6,138 nucleotides of DNA from Burkholderiales bacterium (GTDB lineage: Bacteria; Pseudomonadota; Gammaproteobacteria; Burkholderiales; Burkholderiaceae_E), in the NCBI GenBank assembly GCA_020348765.1, contig CP070753.1:436452-442589 (forward strand), in the 5' to 3' direction. Below the pieces are notes generated by a model, which worked only from the letters and a program-made list of their open reading frames with translations, searched no databases and was not told where the DNA came from. The position numbers and the translations under genes were made by a program. Below, piece after piece: positions 1 to 5,050 of the stretch. Numbering within the stretch: position 1 is the first letter of the stretch; every line of letters begins with the position of its first letter.

Positions 1-461
1 AACTGTACCTGCTGATTATTTTCGCCTCCCTGTTCCAGCCCAGCGTGTTGCTGCTCATCGTGCTGCTTTCCCTGTTCGGTTGGATGGGACTCGCCGACTA
101 CGTGCGCGCGGAATTTCTGCGCAATCGCAATCTCGAGTACGTCACCGCGGCGCGAGCGCTGGGCCTGACCAACGCACAGATCATCTGGCGCCACGTGCTG
201 CCCAACAGCCTGACCCCGGTGATCGCGTTCCTTCCGTTTCGCATGAGCGGCGCGATCCTGGCGCTGACCAGCCTGGACTTCCTCGGGCTGGGCGTGCCCG
301 CGTCCACGCCGAGCCTGGGCGAACTGCTGGCCCAGGGCAAGGCGAACCTGGACGCATGGTGGGTTTCGTTGTCGACCTTCGCGGTGCTGGTCGGCACGCT
401 GATGCTGCTGATCTTCGTGGGCGAGGCGCTGCGGGACGCGCTCGACCCGCGCCGGGGCTGA
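1..461 (+). CDS. yejE: Peptide ABC transporter inner-membrane permease YejE, C-terminal part (5' end outside window)
   Basis: This is the last 152 residues of a binding-protein-dependent permease, read in frame from base 3 to the TGA at 459-461. The start lies upstream of the window. Hydrophobic membrane spans are visible at fragment residues 1-11, about 15-34, about 69-95 and about 125-145. Between the spans lies the cytoplasmic EAA loop that docks on the ATPase: AARALGLTNAQIIWRHVLPN at fragment residues 49-68, with the typical Gly and the HVLPN end. Segments such as VRAEFLRNRN, LTSLDFLGLG, SPSLGELLAQGK and GEALRDALDP resemble, from memory, E. coli YejE more than DppC or OppC. In that family the YejB/YejE pair forms the channel for peptides, including microcin C. 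The yejF ATPase gene follows after 4 nt, so the two are almost surely co-transcribed. A DppC/OppC-type permease is the alternative, made less likely by the fused two-domain ATPase next door. Confidence 0.93.
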   Translation, partial: LYLLIIFASLFQPSVLLLIVLLSLFGWMGLADYVRAEFLRNRNLEYVTAARALGLTNAQIIWRHVLPNSLTPVIAFLPFRMSGAILALTSLDFLGLGVPASTPSLGELLAQGKANLDAWWVSLSTFAVLVGTLMLLIFVGEALRDALDPRRG

Positions 462-465
462 GTCG

Positions 466-2049
466 ATGCCCGAGCCGCTGCTGTCCGTCGATACGCTGAG
501 CGTCGAGTTCGCGCCCGGCGGCGTGCCGGTGCGCGTGGTCCAGGATGTCTCGTTCGAGATCGGGCGCGGCGAGAAATTCGCGCTGGTGGGCGAGTCCGGT
601 TCGGGCAAGACGGTCACCGCGCTGTCGCTGCTGCGCCTGAACATCGACGCGCACTACAGCGGGCAGGTTCGCTTCGACGGAGAGGACGTGCTGGCATTGC
701 CCGAGGCGCGGCTGCGCGACATGCGGGGCAAGGACGCCGCGATGATCTTCCAGGAGCCGATGAGCGCGCTCAACCCGCTGTACACGATCGGCGAACAGAT
801 CTGCGAGTCGATCGAGTTGCACGAGGGGCTGGCGCGTCGCGAGGCGGCACAGCGCGTGATCGAGCTGCTCGCGCGCACCGGGATCGCCGAACCCGAGCGG
901 CGTGCGCGCGCCTACCCGCACCAGCTCTCGGGCGGACAGCGCCAGCGGGCACTGATTGCGATGGCGCTCGCGTGCAGGCCGAAGCTGCTGATCGCAGACG
1001 AGCCGACCACGGCCCTGGACGTCACGATCCAGCGCCAGATCCTGGACCTGCTCAACGAGTTGCAGGCCGAGTACGGCATGGCGGTGCTGATGATCACGCA
1101 CGATCTGAACATGGTGCGGCATTTCGCCGGGCGCGTCGGCGTGATGCAGGAGGGGCGGCTGGTCGAGGTCGCGCCGACCGAGGTCCTGTTCGAGACGCCG
1201 TCGCATGCGTACACGCGGCGCCTGCTCGACAGCCGCCCGCGGCGCAGCGTCGCGACGCCGGCGGCCGATGCGCCGGTGCTGATCGAAGCGCAGGCGCTGC
1301 GCTGCCGGTTCACTTATCGCAAGGGCTGGTTTCGGCGGACGCCTTTCGACGCGGTGCGCGATGCCGCGCTATCGGTGCGCCGAGGCGAGACCCTGGGCAT
1401 CGTCGGCGAGTCGGGCTCGGGCAAGACCACGCTCGGCATGGCGCTGCTGCGCCTGTGCGCGGCGCAGGTCACGGGCACGGTGTGCTTCGGCGGCGCAGAC
1501 CTGTATCGGATGGCCGGGGCCGAGCTGCGCGCGCTCAGGCGACGCATGCAGGTCGTGTTCCAGGACCCGTTCGCATCGCTTTCGCCGCGAATGACGATCG
1601 GGCGCATCGTCGGCGAGGGCCTGGCGTTGCACCACCCGGATCTGGATCGGGACGCACGCCGTGCGCGCATCGTCGCCGCGCTCGAGGAGGTCGGCCTGAG
1701 CGACGACGTGCTCAATCGCTATCCGCACGAGTTCTCGGGCGGGCAGCGGCAGCGGATCGCGATCGCGCGCGCGGTGGCACTGCGCCCGGAGCTGCTGCTG
1801 CTCGACGAGCCGACCTCGGCGCTGGACGTGTCGGTGCAGCAGCAGGTGCTGCAACTGCTGGCAGGGCTGCAGCAGCGCCACGGGATGACCTACGTGTTCA
1901 TCACGCACGATCTGGCCGTGATCCGCGCGATGGCACACCACGTGATCGTGATGCGTTCCGGGGAGCTGGTCGAAGCCGGGACGCTCGATCGGGTCTTCGA
2001 GCGCCCGGCCCACGCTTACACGCAGCGACTTCTCTCGGCGGCGCTCTGA
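466..2049 (+). CDS. yejF: Peptide ABC transporter ATP-binding protein with two fused ATPase domains, YejF type
   Basis: This 527-residue cytoplasmic ATPase powers peptide import through the YejB/YejE channel. It carries two complete nucleotide-binding domains in tandem. Domain 1 has Walker A GESGSGKT (42-49), Q-loop Gln96, signature LSGGQRQR (154-161), Walker B LLIADEP (174-180), D-loop ALD (183-185) and His212. Domain 2 has Walker A GESGSGKT (314-321), Q366, signature FSGGQRQR (423-430), Walker B LLLLDEP (443-449) and His481. No catalytic residue is missing, so both sites look competent. Each domain ends with the peptide-transporter tail motif (HAYTRRLL at 247-254, HAYTQRLL near the C-terminus). 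The length is close to the roughly 529 residues of E. coli YejF, whereas Dpp and Opp systems use two separate ATPases of about 330 residues. The ATG at 466 lies 4 nt after the yejE stop, with GGGG at 454-457 as a weak ribosome site 8 nt upstream. It is the last gene of its operon: a convergent gene and a strong hairpin follow. Confidence 0.95.
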   Translation: MPEPLLSVDTLSVEFAPGGVPVRVVQDVSFEIGRGEKFALVGESGSGKTVTALSLLRLNIDAHYSGQVRFDGEDVLALPEARLRDMRGKDAAMIFQEPMSALNPLYTIGEQICESIELHEGLARREAAQRVIELLARTGIAEPERRARAYPHQLSGGQRQRALIAMALACRPKLLIADEPTTALDVTIQRQILDLLNELQAEYGMAVLMITHDLNMVRHFAGRVGVMQEGRLVEVAPTEVLFETPSHAYTRRLLDSRPRRSVATPAADAPVLIEAQALRCRFTYRKGWFRRTPFDAVRDAALSVRRGETLGIVGESGSGKTTLGMALLRLCAAQVTGTVCFGGADLYRMAGAELRALRRRMQVVFQDPFASLSPRMTIGRIVGEGLALHHPDLDRDARRARIVAALEEVGLSDDVLNRYPHEFSGGQRQRIAIARAVALRPELLLLDEPTSALDVSVQQQVLQLLAGLQQRHGMTYVFITHDLAVIRAMAHHVIVMRSGELVEAGTLDRVFERPAHAYTQRLLSAAL

Positions 2050-2053
2050 GTCC

Positions 2054-2091
2054 GGCCGCCGCCGGCCCGGCCTGGGCCGCCGGCGGCGGTC
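2054..2091. terminator. Strong GC hairpin filling the yejF/mltD convergent junction, possible bidirectional terminator
   Basis: Bases 2056-2066 (CCGCCGCCGGC) pair perfectly with 2079-2089 (GCCGGCGGCGG), an 11-bp stem with a 12-nt loop. A G-T and a G-C pair can extend it to 2054/2091, reaching the stop codon of mltD. The TGA of yejF is at 2047-2049 and the mltD stop is at 2090-2092, so the hairpin occupies essentially all of the 40-nt spacer. No T-run follows on either strand, so it is not a textbook intrinsic terminator. It may instead stabilise 3' ends or act with Rho. The structure is seen directly; the function is inferred from its position. Confidence 0.55.
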
Positions 2092-3997
2092 AGCCCGACA
2101 GCGCCGGTGCGGACTCGGCGATCTTGGACGGGGCCGGACGAACGATCAGGCGCATGCCGGGGCGGATCAGGTTGCTGCGCAATCGGTTCCAGCGCTTGAG
2201 CATCGACACCGACACGCCGTAGCGACGCGCGATGCCGCTCAGGGTTTCCTTGCTGCGAACCTCGTGAAAGCGCGGCCCGGCCAGCGAGGAGCGCTGCGTG
2301 GCCAGCACGCGGGTCGTGCCCGATCCGGTTGTGACGACCGTCGTCCTGCGGTCCTTGCCGACGATCAGCCGTTTCCCCGGGTGGATCAGGTGGCTGCGCA
2401 GCCCGTTCCAGCGCTTCAGATTCGCTACGGTCGTGCCATGGCGGCGGGCGATGGCACCGAGCGTGTCGCCGCGGCGCACGCGATAGTGGCCGGTCGGGAC
2501 CGCCACCCGCTCGATCACGCGCGGCTGGAAGCTCTCGACCTGCATCTCGTCGGCCACCTCGCGCTGCGGCGCCAGGATTCGCGAGCCGGGCAACGGGTCG
2601 GCATGGCGGCCGATGTCGTTCGCATCGCGCAGTTCGGCCAGCGTGATTCCCGAGCGCACGGCCACCTCGCGCAGCGTCTCGCCGGGCTTCAGTTCGTACG
2701 GCTGCCACGAGGCCAGCGTCAACGCCGCATCGACATGGCGCTCCAGTGCCTCGAGGAAGCGCTGGGCCCGGTCGGCCGGCAACACGATCTGGTTGTTCTT
2801 GCTGGCCGCGATCACCGGGCGATTGTGTGCCGGATTCAGCGCGACGAAGTCCTCGACCGACATGTGCGCCAAGCGTGCGGCCAGTTTCAGGTCGATCGGC
2901 CGCGTCTTCTCGATGGTGACGAAATACGGCCGATTCGGCACGTTCGGAAGCGCCACGCCGAGCCGGTCGGCGTCGAGCACGAGGTTCTTGAGCGCCATCA
3001 GCTTCGGCACGTAGTGCCGCGTCTCACGCGGCAGCCGCAGGCTCAGGTAGTCGGTCGGTCGCTTGCGCCGGGCATTACGCCGCATCGCACGCTGCACGGT
3101 GCCTTCGCCGGCGTTGTACGCGGCGAGCGTCAGGAACCAGTCGCCGCCCTGGTTGGCATGGATCTTCTGCAGGTAATCGAGGGCGGCCTGCGTGGACTTG
3201 ACCACGTCGCGCCGGTTGTCCACCCACCAGTTCTGCGACAGGTCGAACATGCGGCCCGTGGACGGGATGAACTGCCACAGTCCGGCGGCCTTGGCCGGCG
3301 ACAGCGCGTTCGGATCCATCGCCGATTCGATGAACGGCAGCAGCGCGAGCTCGGTCGGCATGCCACGCTTCTCGATTTCCTCGACGATGAAATACAGATA
3401 GAGCGAGGCGCGCTCGAACATGCGTCCCAGCTCTTCGGGCTGCTTGAGGTACGAGCGCTGGCGTTGCGCGACCAGCCGCGAGTCGAGCGCCGGCATCGCG
3501 AACCCGCGGCGGATCCGGGCCCACAAGTCCGCGCTGTCGGCATCGACCACGGGGATGGCGGCAGGCGCCAGCGGGTCGGGGTCGATCGGTGGCGCGGCGC
3601 GCGTTCGTGCCGGCGTTCGCACGGGGGCCGGGTGCGCCCGATCCGGTGCGTTGGCGACCCGACTGGCTGCCGGCGTCGAACCCTGCTGCCGGGGCGACTG
3701 CGCGCGCCGTGGCGCCGCGTGGCCGGCGGCCTCCGGGAGCGGGCCGCGCCCGATCCGGGCGCGCACCGTCTCGCTGCGATCGCCGCTGCCGGCGACCTCG
3801 GCAACGGTGCCGGGGGAATCTGCCCCGTTGGTCGTGGCCGCCGCGTCGCCGGCACGGCGGGCATCCTGCCCGAGTGGCGCCTGTGGCGACCCGCCGAACA
3901 GCGCGGCAGGGTCGAACCCCAGCGAGGCGCAACCGGAGACCGAAAGGCCGATCGCGATCGCCAGGCAAATTCGACGCACGCTGGACACGCTCCTCAA
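2090..3997 (-). CDS. mltD: Membrane-bound lytic murein transglycosylase D, lipoprotein with three LysM repeats
   Basis: The protein cleaves the MurNAc-GlcNAc bond of peptidoglycan, leaving 1,6-anhydro ends, from the periplasmic face of the outer membrane. I read 635 residues from a TTG at 3997. Arginines at 2, 8 and 9, a hydrophobic stretch (10-20) and the lipobox VSGC with Cys23 mark a lipoprotein signal. Ala at +2 suits outer-membrane sorting. An Ala/Pro/Arg-rich linker (about 36-150) follows. The lysozyme-like domain (about 155-345) has the catalytic Glu224 in PFIESAMDPNALSP, then AAGLWQFIPSTG (237-248) and AAYNAGEG (292-299). LysM-type peptidoglycan-binding segments follow at about 433-477 (degenerate), 504-547 and 577-620. 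E. coli MltD has a shorter linker and two LysM repeats as I recall it. The start is uncertain. TTG 3997 has AGGAG 6 nt upstream; GTG 3979 has AGGAG 10 nt upstream. GTG 4129 would put 44 polar, Pro/Ser-rich residues before the signal and is unlikely. gloB lies upstream on the same strand. Confidence 0.93.
   Translation of the reverse strand: MRSVSSVRRICLAIAIGLSVSGCASLGFDPAALFGGSPQAPLGQDARRAGDAAATTNGADSPGTVAEVAGSGDRSETVRARIGRGPLPEAAGHAAPRRAQSPRQQGSTPAASRVANAPDRAHPAPVRTPARTRAAPPIDPDPLAPAAIPVVDADSADLWARIRRGFAMPALDSRLVAQRQRSYLKQPEELGRMFERASLYLYFIVEEIEKRGMPTELALLPFIESAMDPNALSPAKAAGLWQFIPSTGRMFDLSQNWWVDNRRDVVKSTQAALDYLQKIHANQGGDWFLTLAAYNAGEGTVQRAMRRNARRKRPTDYLSLRLPRETRHYVPKLMALKNLVLDADRLGVALPNVPNRPYFVTIEKTRPIDLKLAARLAHMSVEDFVALNPAHNRPVIAASKNNQIVLPADRAQRFLEALERHVDAALTLASWQPYELKPGETLREVAVRSGITLAELRDANDIGRHADPLPGSRILAPQREVADEMQVESFQPRVIERVAVPTGHYRVRRGDTLGAIARRHGTTVANLKRWNGLRSHLIHPGKRLIVGKDRRTTVVTTGSGTTRVLATQRSSLAGPRFHEVRSKETLSGIARRYGVSVSMLKRWNRLRSNLIRPGMRLIVRPAPSKIAESAPALSG
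2141..2419 (-). repeat. Intragenic duplication: last two LysM repeats of mltD
   Basis: The 60-bp blocks 2141-2200 and 2360-2419 align without gaps with 48 of 60 bases identical by my count. They encode LKRWNRLRSNLIRPGMRLIV and LKRWNGLRSHLIHPGKRLIV, which share 16 of 20 residues. The copies are in the same frame, 219 bp (73 codons) apart, as expected of a duplicated LysM unit plus linker. The first, more N-terminal LysM segment (about 2567-2701) is far more diverged. Confidence 0.8.
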
Positions 3998-4003
3998 CGA
4001 TCG

Positions 4004-4010
4004 CTCCTGA
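4004..4010 (-). promoter_or_regulatory. Ribosome binding site deciding the mltD start
   Basis: On the minus strand the sequence TCAGGAG (4010 to 4004) sits 6 nt before the TTG codon at 3997-3995. That is better spacing than for any other start near the signal peptide. A second GAGGAG (3995 to 3990) lies 1 nt before GTG 3988, too close to use, and 10 nt before GTG 3979, which remains possible. The next in-frame upstream start, GTG 4129, lies 5' of the candidate -10 box. All three near starts (3997, 3988, 3979) keep the same lipobox and mature protein. Confidence 0.5.
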
Positions 4011-4029
4011 GAGGGGAAACTGCTCGAAG

Positions 4030-4069
4030 GAAAACTGCCCGGTGCGGATCGCCCCGGGCACCAGCCCGG
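4030..4069 (-). promoter_or_regulatory. mltD leader with mutually exclusive hairpins, one terminator-like (possible attenuator)
   Basis: Read on the minus strand, three short segments occur in order: CCGGGC (4069-4064), TGCCCGG (4060-4054) and CCGGGCA (4042-4036). Segment 2 can pair with segment 1 (6 bp, 4-nt loop) or with segment 3 (7 bp perfect, 11-nt loop), not both. The second hairpin is followed at once by GTTTTCCTTC (4035-4026), which looks like an intrinsic terminator tail. It ends about 30 nt before the mltD start codon. This is the layout of an antiterminator/terminator switch, or simply a terminator for gloB read-through. CCGGGC is a common word in DNA this GC-rich, so chance pairing is possible. 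I see no leader peptide or recognised riboswitch. Confidence 0.4.
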
Positions 4070-4113
4070 CGTCAACCGCTCGAGGGGACTGCGCGAGGCT
4101 GGCGATTCCCGGA

Positions 4114-4142
4114 ACCTTAAGCGAGCCACCTTCCCGGGTCAA
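4114..4142 (-). promoter_or_regulatory. Candidate sigma70 promoter for mltD
   Basis: On the minus strand TTGACC (4142-4137) and TAAGGT (4119-4114) are separated by 17 nt. The -35 box matches five of six consensus bases. The -10 box matches only three, but these include the important first T, second A and last T. Transcription would begin near 4107, giving a leader of about 110 nt that contains the paired hairpin segments. It is a weak but well-spaced candidate in one of the few noncoding stretches of the window. Confidence 0.35.
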
Positions 4143-4161
4143 GAAATGGCCCGCATCGGGC
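4141..4161 (-). terminator. Weak terminator-like hairpin downstream of gloB
   Basis: On the minus strand GCCCG (4161-4157) pairs with CGGGC (4153-4149) over a 3-nt loop, then CATTTCTT follows (4148-4141). It lies about 50 nt after the gloB stop and directly before the candidate mltD promoter, whose -35 box overlaps the end of the T-rich tail. The stem is only 5 bp, so partial termination at best. A second hairpin at 4181-4196 (GGCACG/CGTGCC, 4-nt loop) has no T-rich tail. The rest of the 215-nt spacer 3998-4212 holds no gene that I can support. Confidence 0.3.
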
Positions 4162-4212
4162 AGGCCCGGTGGCGGTCCGTGGCACGGGCGCGTGCCCGGT
4201 TCGGTAGCGGCG

Positions 4213-5049
4213 TCAGCGGAAGCGGTTCTTCCACTCGCGCAGCGCGGCGAACGTGGCCACCGGATCGAGCCCAGCCTGCCCGGTGTGCTCGGCGACGGCC
4301 GCGTGTACCGAGGCGTCGCGCGCGCGCATGAACGGGTTGGTGTCGCGCTCGATCACGATCGTGCTCGGCACGGTCGGAAGGCCGGACTGGCGCATGCGCT
4401 TCGCTACGGCTTCGCGGGCGGCGACCGCTGCGTCGTCCGGGGTCACCGCGCGCGCGAACCGCAGGTTCGACAGCGTGTATTCGTGCGCGCAGAAGACGAG
4501 CGTCTCGTCGGGCAGCGCCGCCAGCCGCTCCAGCGAATCGAGCATCTGTGCGGGCGTGCCCTCGAACAGCCGCCCGCAGCCGGCGGCGAACAGCGTGTCG
4601 CCGCAGAACAGCAGCGGCCGCGGATCGTCGCCGAGCGGCTCGGCGACATAGGCGATGTGCCCCCGCGTGTGACCGGGAACGTCGAGCACGCGCGCACGCA
4701 GCCCGATCGCGGCCAGCTCGAGCGTGTCGCCGCCGCCGAGCCGGTGCTGCACGTGCTCGGTGCCCTCGGCGGCCGGTCCGTACACGACCGGCTGGTGCGC
4801 GTGCACCAGCGCCTCCACGCCGCCGACATGGTCAGGGTGATGGTGGGTCAGTAGAATCGCTTCCAGACGAAGCCCGTGTTCGGCCAGCGCGCGCTGCACC
4901 GGTTCGGCGTCGCCCGGATCGACGACCGCGCAGGCCGGCCCGGCCGGCGCGCGAACGAGCCAGAAGTAGTTGTCCTGGAAGGCCGGAATCGGCTCGACCA
5001 GCGCGTGGGGTGAGGCGGCGTACCGCCAGTGGGAAGTCTCGGAGTTCAT
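4213..5049 (-). CDS. gloB: Hydroxyacylglutathione hydrolase (glyoxalase II)
   Basis: This 278-residue cytosolic metallo-beta-lactamase-fold enzyme hydrolyses S-D-lactoylglutathione to D-lactate and glutathione, the second step of methylglyoxal detoxification. The metal site is complete: THHHPDH gives His69, His71, Asp73 and His74; further ligands are His127 (VPGHTRGH), Asp151 (CGDTLF) and His189 (CAHEYTLSN). Family hallmarks GCGRLFEGTPAQM (157-169) and the basic C-terminal end EWKNRFR, in the glutathione-binding region, are present. The usual start of the fold, IPAFQDNY (21-28), is preceded by about 20 extra residues not found in E. coli GloB. The ATG at 5049 is the only ATG, GTG or TTG available: a TGA lies two codons upstream, and between it and IPAF only a CTG (codon 17) could compete. 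No Shine-Dalgarno is visible. mltD follows on the same strand after 215 nt; the YafS-type gene is divergent with overlapping start codons. Confidence 0.95.
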   Translation of the reverse strand: MNSETSHWRYAASPHALVEPIPAFQDNYFWLVRAPAGPACAVVDPGDAEPVQRALAEHGLRLEAILLTHHHPDHVGGVEALVHAHQPVVYGPAAEGTEHVQHRLGGGDTLELAAIGLRARVLDVPGHTRGHIAYVAEPLGDDPRPLLFCGDTLFAAGCGRLFEGTPAQMLDSLERLAALPDETLVFCAHEYTLSNLRFARAVTPDDAAVAAREAVAKRMRQSGLPTVPSTIVIERDTNPFMRARDASVHAAVAEHTGQAGLDPVATFAALREWKNRFR

Positions 5050-5050
5050 G
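5047..5050. other. CATG palindrome providing the start codons of two divergent genes
   Basis: The + strand ATG of the methyltransferase is 5048-5050 and the - strand ATG of gloB is 5049-5047. The two codons share two base pairs within a self-complementary CATG. There is no spacer, so each gene's promoter and ribosome site must lie inside the other's coding region. For the methyltransferase, GGAG (5041-5044) is only 3 nt from the ATG and GGAAG (5032-5036) is 11 nt away. For gloB I see no Shine-Dalgarno; a -10-like GCTAAT (5065-5060, no -35 partner) would start RNA within a few bases of the ATG, hinting at a nearly leaderless message. Confidence 0.75.

Noticed and set aside
181..1206. Open frame of 341 codons on the - strand opposite yejE/yejF
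   Set aside because: It is antisense to intact Walker and signature motifs of the ATPase. It looks like a GC-driven shadow.
972..2222. Alternative-frame open reading of 416 codons on the + strand over yejF
   Set aside because: It overlaps yejF in another frame and crosses the terminator hairpin. It shows only Arg/Ala/Gly-rich composition and no motif.
4047..4075. Second TTGACG -35-like box (4075-4070) upstream of mltD
   Set aside because: At 17 or 18 nt spacing the -10 position reads GCGATC or CGATCC, which is not promoter-like.
2264..4120. Open frame of 618 codons on the + strand, opposite mltD
   Set aside because: The frame is antisense to a gene with clear catalytic and LysM motifs. Its translation is Arg/Ala/Gly-rich with no recognisable domain. 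Long stop-free antisense frames are expected at this GC content.
3589..4854. Open frame of 421 codons on the + strand across mltD and gloB
   Set aside because: It runs antisense through the mltD linker, the spacer and the gloB metal-binding motifs. Its composition is low-complexity Arg/Ala with no family resemblance.
4970..5047. Upstream ATG start adding 26 residues to the methyltransferase
   Set aside because: The added residues come from the gloB antisense strand and show no family resemblance. The ATG at 5048 fits the conserved N-terminal part better.
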